Source: Actinoplanes lutulentus (GTDB taxonomy: Bacteria; Actinomycetota; Actinomycetes; Mycobacteriales; Micromonosporaceae). Taken from it: 64,000 nt of DNA. This document shows positions 16,417 to 24,887 of this stretch, in pieces. Position 1 is the stretch's first letter; every line of letters starts with the position of its first letter. The notes below the pieces were generated by a model that saw nothing but the letters and a program-made list of their open reading frames with translations, did not search any database and was not told where the DNA came from. Both the position numbers and the translations under genes were made by a program. The stretch is from contig NZ_QLMJ01000006.1 of NCBI RefSeq assembly GCF_003259845.1, positions 186,001-250,000 on the forward strand, written 5' to 3'.

Positions 16417-16902
16417 GTGAGCCTGACCGACCTGGCCAGCGTCCTGTGGCGTGCACGTGAGCTGCTGGAGATGCTGCTGTTCAAGCTTGAGGAGGAGCAG
16501 TTGCTCCTCGCCGCCAACCGGTCACGCTGGCTCAGCCACGCCACCCGCGAGGTGGAAGTGGTGCTCGACCAGATCCGGCAGACCGAGGTCATCCGCGCCG
16601 CTTACTCGCAGGAGGTAGCCGCCGAGCTGGGTCTGTCGCCGGACGCCTCCCTCGGTGAGCTCGCGGACGCGGCGCCCGACCCCTGGTCGGATCTGCTGCA
16701 CCAGCACCGTAAGGCGTTCCTGCTGCTGACGTCGGAGATCAAGGCCTTGGCCGACGTCAACCGTGACCTGCTCACGGCCGGGCAGCGCGCTGCTCGCGAA
16801 ACCATGCTCGCGTTTGCCCAGACTGTGGAAACGTACGGGCCGCAGGGCCAGACCGTCACCGGCGGCGCTCGCCGCCCCAGCCTGGTTGATGAGGCGATCT
16901 GA
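16417..16902 (+). CDS. flgN: FlgN-family export chaperone
   Basis: FlgN is the chaperone of the hook-filament junction proteins FlgK and FlgL. The 161-aa, mostly helical protein shows the family pattern LASVLWRARELLEMLLFKLEEEQLLLAANRSRWL and a C-terminal helix with LTSEIKALADVNRDLL. It is immediately upstream of flgK, with stop and start overlapping (TGATG). The GTG start has GGAGG upstream. Confidence 0.85.
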   Translation: MSLTDLASVLWRARELLEMLLFKLEEEQLLLAANRSRWLSHATREVEVVLDQIRQTEVIRAAYSQEVAAELGLSPDASLGELADAAPDPWSDLLHQHRKAFLLLTSEIKALADVNRDLLTAGQRAARETMLAFAQTVETYGPQGQTVTGGARRPSLVDEAI

Positions 16903-18326
16903 TGGGCAGCACATTCGGTGGAATCAATACGGCGCTGAGCTCGCTTTACGCGCAGCGCCGTGGCCTGGACGTCTCAGGCCAGAACATCGCCAACGCCAAC
17001 ACCGAGGGTTACACCCGGCAACGCGTGGTGATGCAGTCGCAGAACGCCAACCTGGTACCGGGCGTGTACGCCACCACCGACGCGGTGGGCAGTGGCGTCA
17101 CAGTGTCCTCGGTGGAGCGATTGCGTAACGGCGCACTCGATCAGCGCAGCTTCACCGAGCATGCCAACTCGGCGTACCACAACGAGAAGGCCTCGGCGTA
17201 CACGCTGATCGAGGACGCCTTCGGCGAGCCGAGCGACACCGCTCTGCAGGCTCGTCTGCAGGACATGTGGGACGGCTGGAACGCCGTCGCCACCAATCCC
17301 GACAAGGCCGCTCCGAAGGCGGCGATGATCCAGCAGGCGACGACCGTCGCGGCCACTCTCAACGACGCGTCCAAGCAACTGAACAACCAGTACGAGGCAA
17401 CCCGTGCGGGGCTGGACACGTACGTCGGCGAGGTCAACAAGACGGCCGACTCGATCGCCAAGCTGAACAAGGAGATCGTGATCGCCAAGGGTGCCGGCCT
17501 GCAGGCCAACGAACTGCAGGACCAGCGGGGCCAGGCGATCCTGAAGCTGTCCGAGATGGCCGGCGCCACCGCGACGGAGTTGCCGAACGGTGCGATGAGC
17601 ATCTACGTCGGCAGTGCGCCGCTGGTCGCCGAGTTCTCCACCCGCAGAGTGGAGATCCAGGCCGGCAGCGCTCTGCGGCTCGAAGACCTGGCGACCACCG
17701 AGGTCAACCTGCGGTGGTCGGACACCGGGACACCGGTGAGCCCCGGCGGCAGCATGGGCGCGTCGATGGAGCTGCTGGCCAAGGGCGGAACGCTGGACAG
17801 CATGTCCCAGCGGCTCGACACGGTCGCCACCACACTCGCGTCGACGGTCAACACCCTGCACAGCTCCGGGTACAGCCTCGACGGGACAACGGGGCAGGAC
17901 TTCTTCGTGGCGAGCAACGTGAACCCGCTCTCGGCCGCGAACATCTCGGTGGGCATCACCGACCCCGCCAAGGTCGCCATCTCGACGGGCGACCCGACGG
18001 GCACTCCCGGCGTCCTCAACGGTGAGCTCGCCGACGACCTCTCCGAGCTCTCCACCTCGCGTGTCGGCGCCGACGCCGAGTATCAGTCCCTGATCGGCGA
18101 CCTCGGTGTCGCCGCGCAGTCCTCGATGCGGCGCCGCGACATCCAGAACGCGGTGACCGACCAGGTGGACGCCGCGCGGGATTCCGAGTCCGGGGTGAAC
18201 CTCGACGAGGAGATGACCAACCTCCTCACCTACCAGCGTGGATACGAAGCCGCGTCCCGGGTTCTCACCACGATCGACTCGATGCTCGACCAACTGATCA
18301 ACAGGACCGGCCTTGTCGGTAGGTAG
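16902..18326 (+). CDS. flgK: Flagellar hook-associated protein FlgK (HAP1)
   Basis: FlgK joins hook and filament. The 474-aa protein has the N-terminal rod/hook signature SSLYAQRRGLDVSGQNIANANTEGYTRQRV and the C-terminal helix NLDEEMTNLLTYQRGYEAASRVLTTIDSMLDQLINRTG. It overlaps flgN by one base and is followed by flgL after 14 bp. Confidence 0.96.
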   Translation: MGSTFGGINTALSSLYAQRRGLDVSGQNIANANTEGYTRQRVVMQSQNANLVPGVYATTDAVGSGVTVSSVERLRNGALDQRSFTEHANSAYHNEKASAYTLIEDAFGEPSDTALQARLQDMWDGWNAVATNPDKAAPKAAMIQQATTVAATLNDASKQLNNQYEATRAGLDTYVGEVNKTADSIAKLNKEIVIAKGAGLQANELQDQRGQAILKLSEMAGATATELPNGAMSIYVGSAPLVAEFSTRRVEIQAGSALRLEDLATTEVNLRWSDTGTPVSPGGSMGASMELLAKGGTLDSMSQRLDTVATTLASTVNTLHSSGYSLDGTTGQDFFVASNVNPLSAANISVGITDPAKVAISTGDPTGTPGVLNGELADDLSELSTSRVGADAEYQSLIGDLGVAAQSSMRRRDIQNAVTDQVDAARDSESGVNLDEEMTNLLTYQRGYEAASRVLTTIDSMLDQLINRTGLVGR

Positions 18327-18340
18327 GGGGAGTCCCGTTC

Positions 18341-19276
18341 ATGAGTAGTAGTCCGCGGATAACCGAAAGCAGCGTCCGTACCCGCACCATGGCAAGCCTG
18401 CAGCGGACGATGTCCCGTACGCAGACCGCGCAGGACCAGATCTCCAGTGGCAAGCAGTTGCGGCGTCCGTCCGATTCGCCGACCGGAACGGTAACCGCGC
18501 TCCAGTTACGCAGCGAGGTTCGCGCGAACCAGAAGTACTCGGCCAACGCGGACGACGCCGTGGGCCGGCTCGGAGCCGTGCAGGACACCCTGCAGGATTC
18601 GATCGGCCTCATCTCCAAGGTACGCGAGCTGACCTTGGCCGGGGTCAGCGCCGGCGGTGGCAGCACGCCGGAGGCGAACAAGGCCAGGGCAGCCGAGGTC
18701 GAACAGATCAAGGGCACCCTGATCCAGTACGCGAACACGAAGTACCTGGATCGACCGGTCTTCGGCGGTGCCACACCCGAGTTCACCGCCTACGACTCAT
18801 CCGGGGCCTACGCCGGCGAATCCAACGGCGAAATGCTCCGATCGATCGGCCCGAACGCCAAAGTGCGGGTCGACGTACGAGGCCCGGAGGTCTTCGGAGC
18901 GGAGACCATAACGGACTCGAATGGCAATGAAGTCGCAAATCCGGCACAGCTCTTCAAGGTCCTGGACGGCCTTGCAAAGTCCATGCGTGACGGAGACAGC
19001 GCCGGAATAACTGCTGGGCTACAGAATCTCGATAAAGCGTCGCAGATCCTGAATTCCACTCTTTCGGACGTAGGTGCCCGATATAATCGGGTTACCCAGA
19101 TGAAGCAGTCCGCTGAGGATCGCTTGATGTCCGTGTCGTCGCAGCTCTCCGATATCGAGGATGTCGACCTGCCTAAGGCGATCATGGAATTGCAGCTCCA
19201 GCAGACCTCGTATCAGGCCGCCCTGGCCGCCACGGCCAAGGTGATCCAGCCCTCGCTCATCGATTTCCTGAGGTGA
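18341..19276 (+). CDS. flgL: Flagellar hook-associated protein FlgL (HAP3)
   Basis: FlgL is the second junction protein, flagellin-like at its ends. The 311-aa protein has an N-terminus with SLQRTMSRTQTAQDQISSGKQLRRPSDSPTG and a C-terminus with DVDLPKAIMELQLQQTSYQAALAATAKVIQPSLIDFL. AGGGGGAG precedes the ATG. Codon use after about 18900 is somewhat less GC-rich than in its neighbours (for example AAT, ATA and GAT codons). Confidence 0.95.
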   Translation: MSSSPRITESSVRTRTMASLQRTMSRTQTAQDQISSGKQLRRPSDSPTGTVTALQLRSEVRANQKYSANADDAVGRLGAVQDTLQDSIGLISKVRELTLAGVSAGGGSTPEANKARAAEVEQIKGTLIQYANTKYLDRPVFGGATPEFTAYDSSGAYAGESNGEMLRSIGPNAKVRVDVRGPEVFGAETITDSNGNEVANPAQLFKVLDGLAKSMRDGDSAGITAGLQNLDKASQILNSTLSDVGARYNRVTQMKQSAEDRLMSVSSQLSDIEDVDLPKAIMELQLQQTSYQAALAATAKVIQPSLIDFLR

Positions 19277-19278
19277 CC

Positions 19279-19716
19279 ATGACTACTCGCACCGCGTCCC
19301 GACCGATTGAGGCCACCGTGACCGACCCGTCGCTCGGGTTGCCGACCATCACGATGGCGGTGCCCATGCCGGGTTTCCCGGCGCACCGGGAATTCGTTCT
19401 CGTGCGCCTCAACGACGAAGGCCTGCTCTTCGCGCTCACGTCTGTCGACAACCCGGAGCTGCGCTTCCTGGTCGCTCCGCCGGAGCCGTTCTTCCCGGAG
19501 TACGCCCCGGAAATCGAGAACCAGGTGTTCGCGGCGCTGAACACGAAGGACCCGGACCGTCTGCTGCTGCTCTCGGTGATCACCGCGGGGCAGGACGAGA
19601 CCACCGCGAATCTCCTCGCGCCGATCGTGGTGGATCGCGACAGCATGCGGGCCATGCAGGTCGTCCTGAGTGGAACCGGCTACCCGGTCCGGGCGATCAT
19701 GAACCGCCACTTCTGA
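19279..19716 (+). CDS. fliW: Flagellar assembly factor FliW
   Basis: FliW binds flagellin and also sequesters CsrA, so flagellin translation is matched to export. The 145-aa protein has the fold signature with HREFVLVRLNDEGLLFALTSVDNPELRFLVAPPEPFFPEYAPEI and VITAGQDETTANLLAPIVVD. I chose the ATG at 19279, just past the flgL stop, with TGAGG upstream; a GTG at 19273 is possible. Its neighbour csrA supports the assignment. Confidence 0.93.
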   Translation: MTTRTASRPIEATVTDPSLGLPTITMAVPMPGFPAHREFVLVRLNDEGLLFALTSVDNPELRFLVAPPEPFFPEYAPEIENQVFAALNTKDPDRLLLLSVITAGQDETTANLLAPIVVDRDSMRAMQVVLSGTGYPVRAIMNRHF

Positions 19717-19727
19717 TCCTCCTTTGA

Positions 19728-19759
19728 GGCGCGGTCGCGGTTTCCATCGCGGCCGCGCC
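19728..19759 (+). terminator. Hairpin between fliW and csrA
   Basis: A 12-bp GC-rich stem with one G-T pair and an 8-nt loop (arms 19728-19739 and 19748-19759) is followed by TTT. It could be a partial terminator that lowers csrA expression relative to flgN-fliW. Confidence 0.55.
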
Positions 19760-19799
19760 TTTGCCATGCTGTCCGTTCCATGGATGGAGGAGGGCACCG

Positions 19800-20042
19800 A
19801 TGCTTGTGCTGACCCGGCGGGCAGGGGAGAGCGTGATGATCGGCGACGACGTCGTCATCACGGTTCTCGAGGCCCGTGGTGACGTCATCCGGCTTGGCAT
19901 CCAGGCTCCTCGGGACGTGCAGGTCCATCGCGAGGAGGTTTATCGCGAGCTCCAGGACGCGAACCGGGCGGCCGCGTCGCCGACCGAGGAAGCCGTCCAC
20001 GCGCTGGCCCGGATGCTCGAGAAGCCCGACCCGGACGAGTGA
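19800..20042 (+). CDS. csrA: Carbon storage regulator CsrA
   Basis: CsrA is a small RNA-binding dimer that blocks ribosome access at A-N-GGA sites. The 80-aa protein is typical: MLVLTRRAGESVMIGDDVVITVLEARGDVIRLGIQAPRDVQVHREEVY, with the RNA-contacting Arg in the ends of the first and last strands (LTRR, VHREEV), then a helix. The ATG at 19800 has GGAGG 9-10 nt upstream; an ATG further up lacks this. The likely target here is fliC. Confidence 0.96.
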   Translation: MLVLTRRAGESVMIGDDVVITVLEARGDVIRLGIQAPRDVQVHREEVYRELQDANRAAASPTEEAVHALARMLEKPDPDE

Positions 20043-20050
20043 TTCGATCC

Positions 20051-20099
20051 GGACAGAACGGCGCCTGCCGCATACACCGCGGCGGGCGCCTTTCTGTCC
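20051..20099. terminator. Long bidirectional terminator between csrA and the M23 peptidase gene
   Basis: The inner stem of 12 bp (20060-20071/20079-20090, one wobble) extends by an outer GGACAGAA/TTCTGTCC stem (20051-20058/20092-20099). It lies between convergent genes. Confidence 0.8.
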
Positions 20100-20984
20100 T
20101 TATCGGACGATGAGGCCTCGGGTGCGGTAGAAAGCGATCGGGTCGACCGCGTTCGCGTGGGTCGCCGGCGCGCCGTTCACGTGCACCTCGAAGTGCAGGT
20201 GCGGGCCGGACGATGACCCGGAGGTCCCGACGTTGCCGAGCAGCTGGCCCTTCTTCACGACCTGGCCGACCTTCACGACCGGCCGGCGGACCATGTGGCA
20301 GTACCGGGTGACGACACCGCCGGCGTGCTGGACCTCGGCGTACCAGCCGCAGCCGCCGAGGTTGCGGTTACCGTCCACATCGCACGAACCGGCGGAGACG
20401 TTGCAGACCACCCGGATCACGGTGCCGGCCGCGGCGGCCAGGATCGGGGTCTCGCGGGTCGCCGACAGGTCGACGCCGTCGTGCGAAGGGCGAGCTACGG
20501 TACGGAATCCGCTCACCAGACTCGCGCCGACCGGCAGACCCCAGCTCTCGCCCTTGACCGGTTTGGGAATGGCCGGCGCCGGTTCGGCCGGCGTGACCGG
20601 AGTGGCCGGGGTCGTCGCGCAAACCGGGATCCCGGTGTCCGGGCGTACCACGTAGGCGTCCGAGACATACGAGCCGTTCGCCAGGTGATCCCAGAGGTTC
20701 GTGGTCCGTACCGTGCCGGTGACCTGCTGCGCCGCGACCTGGCAGAGAATCCAGACCGTCTTGCCGTTCTCGACCGAGCCGACCCGCTCGGCGCCCGGGG
20801 ACGGTGAGCGTCGCATGTTCAGCGGTGTCCCGCCGGTCATCGCGCTGCCGGTCACCACCGGGACCTTGGCCGCCGCCGCGGCCGCGGTGGGTGCCGCCTG
20901 CGCCGCCGCGGGCAGCAGCGTGCCCACCAGGGTGGCAGCGGCTACGGCAGCGAGCACGGTACGGCCACGATGTCGAACCTTCAT
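20100..20984 (-). CDS. Secreted M23-family peptidase with SH3-like domain
   Basis: A probable wall-cutting endopeptidase of the LytM/M23 type. Residues 1-31 are a signal peptide with an AQA/A cleavage motif. Residues about 40-115 resemble a bacterial SH3 domain (GGTPLNMRRSPSPGAERVG). The M23 domain follows, with zinc ligands in SHDGVDLSA and the HLHFEVHVNG motif, and the typical VVKVGQVVKKGQLLGNVGTSG loop. The ATG at 20984 follows GGGAAGGG. It is the first gene past the flagellar block and is convergent with csrA. Confidence 0.9.
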   Translation of the reverse strand: MKVRHRGRTVLAAVAAATLVGTLLPAAAQAAPTAAAAAAKVPVVTGSAMTGGTPLNMRRSPSPGAERVGSVENGKTVWILCQVAAQQVTGTVRTTNLWDHLANGSYVSDAYVVRPDTGIPVCATTPATPVTPAEPAPAIPKPVKGESWGLPVGASLVSGFRTVARPSHDGVDLSATRETPILAAAAGTVIRVVCNVSAGSCDVDGNRNLGGCGWYAEVQHAGGVVTRYCHMVRRPVVKVGQVVKKGQLLGNVGTSGSSSGPHLHFEVHVNGAPATHANAVDPIAFYRTRGLIVR

Positions 20985-21056
20985 GCTTTCCCTTCCCGGC
21001 ACGCGAGGCGCGTACGCGCGGTCGAGGGAAAGATTGCCGGGGTACGGATGCCGTTC

Positions 21057-21085
21057 CGGGTGCCCGGAAAGTGCGGATCGGTTGC
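21057..21085 (-). promoter_or_regulatory. Three 11-bp-spaced GCA(A/C)CCG-like half-sites upstream of the M23 gene
   Basis: The minus strand carries GCAACCG, 4 bp, GCACTTT, 4 bp, GCACCCG. The outer halves are exact and the middle one degenerate. The site is 73-101 bp before the M23 start codon. Confidence 0.35.
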
Positions 21086-21209
21086 GCCCGTCCGAGCGGC
21101 GGATGACGCTCCTCACCTGCACCGGCGGCTGACCCGGCCGACAACGTCGCTCCCGCAATCTCATGGTCAGACGGGAAGAACCCCGTCCCTTCGATTGCGG
21201 GGAGCAAGC

Positions 21210-21938
21210 GTGGTGGTTGAGCGCGAGACAGTGGTCGCCGGCGTTCTGGATCTGACGGTGGACGCCCACGTGCACACCGGCTTCTCCTCCGGCCGGGAAG
21301 CGGTCGGTGTGGTGGTCTCGGCCGCCGACCGGGCGGGCCTGACCGCGCTCACCTTCGCGGACCAGGCGGGTCCGGACACCGCCTGGCTGACCGCGTACGC
21401 CGACGCGGTCCGCCGCGCCCGGCACCGCACCGAGCTGACGCTGCGGGTGGCCGCCGAGGTCGAGGTGGTACGCCCGGACGGCTGGCTGGCACTGCCGCCC
21501 GACCTGGCCCAGCTGGACGCCCTCTCGGTTGCGGTCTCCGCGCTGCCGATCGGCGGTGAGCTCCTGGACGCCCGGCAGATCCGGGACCGCCTCGACGCCG
21601 GCGTGTTCACCTCCGCGCAGGTCGCCGAGCACCTCGTCGGCGCCACGATCAAGGGCATCGAGCGGGCCTCCCGGTACGTGCCGGCCCAGCTGGCCCGTCC
21701 GCTCGCGCTGCTGGCGCAGTCCGGTGTCGACGACTCAGCGGTGAGCCCGGAGCTGGTCGCCGACCTGGCTGCCGCCTGCCGGAGCACCGGCACGGTTGTG
21801 GAGATCAGCGAAGCGTGGCGCAGCCCGTCGCCGCGGATGGTGCAGGCACTCCGGGACGCCGCTGTGGCGCTGGTTCCCGCGAGTGACGCCCGGTACGCCG
21901 CCGAGGTCGGCCGCTGGCAGTACCTCCGCAGGGTCTGA
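21210..21938 (+). CDS. PHP-domain metal-dependent hydrolase
   Basis: A 242-aa member of the PHP superfamily of metal-dependent phosphoesterases. The N-terminus has LTVDAHVHTGFSSGREAVGVVVSAADRAGLTALTFADQ with the paired His residues of the first metal motif. Later it shows GTVVEISEAW and ALVPASDAR, matching late PHP motifs. The substrate is unknown. I chose the GTG at 21210 after GGGGAG; the frame continues upstream into the opposite gene's promoter. Confidence 0.8.
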   Translation: MVVERETVVAGVLDLTVDAHVHTGFSSGREAVGVVVSAADRAGLTALTFADQAGPDTAWLTAYADAVRRARHRTELTLRVAAEVEVVRPDGWLALPPDLAQLDALSVAVSALPIGGELLDARQIRDRLDAGVFTSAQVAEHLVGATIKGIERASRYVPAQLARPLALLAQSGVDDSAVSPELVADLAAACRSTGTVVEISEAWRSPSPRMVQALRDAAVALVPASDARYAAEVGRWQYLRRV

Positions 21939-22019
21939 GCAAAGCATCAAAACTGAACACGATCAGTGCTCGTCTCCGTACGCTCGGTCATGCCAGCACT
22001 TCAGCATGGGAGAGTTGCG

Positions 22020-22721
22020 ATGAGCATGGTTCAGCAGGCGATCGAAGTCAGTGCACCGGTCCACACGGTGTACGAACAGCTCGCGGCGTTCGAGAACTAC
22101 CCGCGTTTCATGACCGGTGTGCGGCAGGTGACGTCGATCGGCGCCGACCAGACCCACTGGATCATGGATGTCGACGGTAAACGGCGCGAATTCGACGCTC
22201 AGATCATCGAGCGGTCGATGGACGAGCGGGTCTCCTGGTCGACGATGGAAGGTCCGCTGCTCGCCGAGACGCTCACGCTGCGGCCGATGGGTGAGACGAA
22301 GACCCAGATCGTCGCGCAGCTCGAGGCGGACATCGCCTTTCTGATGCCGAGCGACCGGCACGGGCAGGAGTCCCTGAACCGCCGGCTCAAGGCCGATCTG
22401 ACCACGTTCAAGGGCCTGGTGGAGAGCGGCGTGCTGGGTGGGCGCCCGATTCCGACCGGTGCCAGCACCAAACAGATCACCGGACGCTCGTTCCTGGGCA
22501 ATGCGCCCACGACTAACCCCGCGTCACCGGCCTCGGTGGCCCAGCGCATCCGTAACCGCAACGCCGCGCAGCCCGCACCCGGCCCGGGCGCCGGCTGGGA
22601 CACCGGCGCGGAGCCAGAGATCAGCGGAGGGGTCTCCGGCAGCGCGCGGATGGGCGGGCACACCGGCAAGTCCGACATGTGGGGCGACGGCATGATCAAC
22701 GAGGAAGAACGCGGCAGCTGA
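22020..22721 (+). CDS. SRPBCC-family (polyketide cyclase/dehydrase-like) protein
   Basis: The 233-aa protein has an N-terminal helix-grip fold of about 150 residues beginning QQAIEVSAPVHTVYEQLAAFENYPRFMTGVRQV, the pattern of coenzyme-Q-binding COQ10/START-like proteins. A Pro/Gly/Ala-rich tail of about 80 residues ends in SDMWGDGMINEEERGS. Such proteins bind hydrophobic ligands; the ligand here is unknown. The ATG has GGGAGAG upstream. Confidence 0.75.
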   Translation: MSMVQQAIEVSAPVHTVYEQLAAFENYPRFMTGVRQVTSIGADQTHWIMDVDGKRREFDAQIIERSMDERVSWSTMEGPLLAETLTLRPMGETKTQIVAQLEADIAFLMPSDRHGQESLNRRLKADLTTFKGLVESGVLGGRPIPTGASTKQITGRSFLGNAPTTNPASPASVAQRIRNRNAAQPAPGPGAGWDTGAEPEISGGVSGSARMGGHTGKSDMWGDGMINEEERGS

Positions 22722-22738
22722 GCCGCTAAAACGTCGTG

Positions 22739-22763
22739 AAGGCCGGCCCGATGGGCCGGCCTT
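22739..22763. terminator. Terminator between SRPBCC and histidine kinase genes
   Basis: A perfect 11-bp stem with a GAT loop (arms 22739-22749 and 22753-22763) ending in TTT lies between convergent genes. Confidence 0.8.
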
Positions 22764-22781
22764 TCGCGTGCCGGCGGTGGG

Positions 22782-24383
22782 CTAGGCCGGTGCCCGTTCC
22801 AGGGTGACCAGCAGGCGGGCGCCCTGCGGGGTGGCGTGCTCGTAACGGACGGTGCCGCCGTTCGCCTCGACCAGGTGGCGGACGATGAAGAGGCCCAGTC
22901 CGGCGCCCCGGCTGAACCGGCCGAAGATCCCCGGCAGCACCGCCTCCGGAACACCGGGACCGCTGTCCTGCACCACCAGCAGCACTGTCGTACCCTGCGG
23001 CTCGGCCTGGACCACGATCGGCGGGGCGCCGTGGGTCAGTGCGTTCTTCAGCAGGTTCTCCACCACGACGGTGAGATGGCCCCGGTCGATCAGCGCGGCC
23101 AGGTCCTCGTCGATCGCGATCTCGACGTCGTCGCCGGCCATCGTGGCGCTGACCGTGCGGACCACCTCGTGCAGCGGCGCCGGCACCCGGCGGGCGGTGA
23201 CCGAGCCGGTGTCGAGGCGGAAGAGCAGCTGAAGGTCGTTCATCATCTTGACCAGCCGCCGGGTGTTCTTGTCGATCTTCGTGGCGAGTTCCAGACGGAT
23301 GTCGTCCGGCAGGTCCGCCCAGTCGGCGCAGAGCAGTTCGGCGAGGCTGGCGATCGAGCTGATCGGCTGTGCCACGTCGTGGGTCAGCATCGAGGTCAGG
23401 TCGTTCTTGAAGGCGAGCGCCGAGGCGAGCTGGGCGTTGCCTCGCTCCAGCTCGGCTGCGTGCTCGGTGAGAGCGTCCTCGGCGTGCTTGCGTTCGGCGA
23501 TGTCGACGCAGGTGGCGACATATCCGCGGGTCGTTCCGGCGGCGTCCGGGATGGCCGCCATGGTGGCGAGGACCGGCACCGCCGTGCCGTCGGCGCGCGG
23601 GATCGTCCAGTCACCGCCGGAACCGGGTGGGGGCAGTGGCGGCGGATCACGGGCCAGGTCGTCGTCGGCGTACCCGGTCAGCTCCCGCCATCGCCGGTTC
23701 ACGTCGATCACCCGGTAATTGGCGTCGAGCACCATGACCGCCTCGTTCATCGACTGAAGCAGCGTCTGGGCGAAATCCTCCCGGTCGCGCAACTCCTCGA
23801 CGAGGGGGCGCTGCCGGAGGTCGGCCTGGTCGAGAGAGCGGGCCAGGACCGCCCCGGCGGTGAGAACCAGAAGGGCGCCGGCCTGGGGCAGCGACATGAC
23901 GCTGTCCGGCCCGCGCCCGGGTGGGAATGCCGGTGCGAACAGCCGGGGTACCAGCGCGACCAGCGCGATGACGGCGGCGCCCAGCAGCAGGGGGTCGGCG
24001 ACGCGGAACGGCATCGAGCCGTCCTGGCGGGGCAGCCGCAGGTCGAAACAGGCGAGGGCCAGCCCGGAGAGCAGGGTGGCGACGGAAGCGGCGGGCTGGT
24101 CGACGAGGGCGACGGCCGCGAGTCCGGTGGCGATCAGGGCGAACAGTACGGCGGCGCCGGCGCGTAATCGGCCGGCCCGTCCGCCGGATATCGGTGCGGC
24201 CTGGACCAGAAGGGCGATCCCGGCCGGAATCAGCGCGACCGCCGGAGTGGACGAATATCCCTCCGGCGGCCCGCCGTCGTCGAGCGTGCGCGCGCTCACG
24301 ACGCCGCAGACGGCGACCGCGATCCCGGCGCACCCGGCGATCAGCCGGGACAGCCTGCCCACGCCATGCGCCGCGATATGCAC
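22782..24383 (-). CDS. PAS-domain membrane sensor histidine kinase
   Basis: The 533-aa kinase has about six hydrophobic segments in residues 10-180, a PAS domain at about 205-300, a HisKA helix with phospho-acceptor His335 (LTSMLTHDVAQPISSIASL) and an ATPase domain with NLLKNAL, DSGPGVP and GAGLGLFIVRHLVEANGG. I chose the GTG at 24383, preceded by GGGGG, because the frame upstream is Arg/Ser-rich nonsense. No response regulator adjoins it; the REC-only protein at 26274 is the closest candidate partner. Confidence 0.85.
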   Translation of the reverse strand: MHIAAHGVGRLSRLIAGCAGIAVAVCGVVSARTLDDGGPPEGYSSTPAVALIPAGIALLVQAAPISGGRAGRLRAGAAVLFALIATGLAAVALVDQPAASVATLLSGLALACFDLRLPRQDGSMPFRVADPLLLGAAVIALVALVPRLFAPAFPPGRGPDSVMSLPQAGALLVLTAGAVLARSLDQADLRQRPLVEELRDREDFAQTLLQSMNEAVMVLDANYRVIDVNRRWRELTGYADDDLARDPPPLPPPGSGGDWTIPRADGTAVPVLATMAAIPDAAGTTRGYVATCVDIAERKHAEDALTEHAAELERGNAQLASALAFKNDLTSMLTHDVAQPISSIASLAELLCADWADLPDDIRLELATKIDKNTRRLVKMMNDLQLLFRLDTGSVTARRVPAPLHEVVRTVSATMAGDDVEIAIDEDLAALIDRGHLTVVVENLLKNALTHGAPPIVVQAEPQGTTVLLVVQDSGPGVPEAVLPGIFGRFSRGAGLGLFIVRHLVEANGGTVRYEHATPQGARLLVTLERAPA

Positions 24384-24438
24384 ATATACCCCCAAGACGT
24401 GAGGGAAAGAGCATAACGCGGCGAACCGGTGCGGGCGG

Positions 24439-24651
24439 CTACTTGCCCGCCCAGACGAAGCCCTCCTCCAGCCGGATCTTGCTACCGATCCGGAGGATGT
24501 CGGCGTCGTACCGGTTGGCGTGGTGGCCGCAGAACGCCAGTTCGCCGCCGCTGGACACCTCGACCTCCAGCTTGGCGGCCGCTCCGCAGCGGTCACAGCG
24601 CGCGGTCAACTCGCCTACGGTGTCGATCTCGGGCGACAGCAGAGTGGTCAT
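24439..24651 (-). CDS. Small Zn-binding actinobacterial protein (DUF7455-like)
   Basis: A 70-aa protein with a metal-binding pattern: RCDRCGAAAKLEVEV, then ELAFCGHHANRY, giving C-x2-C and C-x-H-H ligands. It resembles a small conserved actinobacterial family of unknown function. The ATG at 24651 has AAGGAGA upstream. It stands between a kinase gene and a divergent protease gene. Confidence 0.75.
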   Translation of the reverse strand: MTTLLSPEIDTVGELTARCDRCGAAAKLEVEVSSGGELAFCGHHANRYDADILRIGSKIRLEEGFVWAGK

Positions 24652-24775
24652 ATCGCTCTCCTTGCTCAGGTGGCGTACAGCGGGCGGTCCTGACAGCAGA
24701 GATGTTCGGTTCGGCACACGGTCGGGTTAAGGGTTCCCGGTGTGATCAGACCGATCTAAATCAACCTGGTCACCG

Positions 24776-24793
24776 GCAACCTCAACGCACCTC
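24776..24793 (+). promoter_or_regulatory. Weak GCA(A/C)CC-type direct repeat upstream of the subtilase gene
   Basis: GCAACCT, CAAC, GCACCTC: three mismatches in total from the GCA(A/C)CCG direct repeat. It lies about 95-110 bp before the protease start. Confidence 0.2.
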
Positions 24794-24887
24794 GGCAGGA
24801 CCCGGATGCGCTCTCGTCTCAGTTCAACATTTCCCTCAAGTCGCTACGGCATGCCTTCTGGCCGGAGCAAGACCGAGAGGACACCGC

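Noticed and set aside
21110..21155. FliA-like promoter candidate before the PHP gene
   Set aside because: CTCA and GCCGAC are 21 bp apart, too far compared with the 16-17 bp seen at the flagellar genes.
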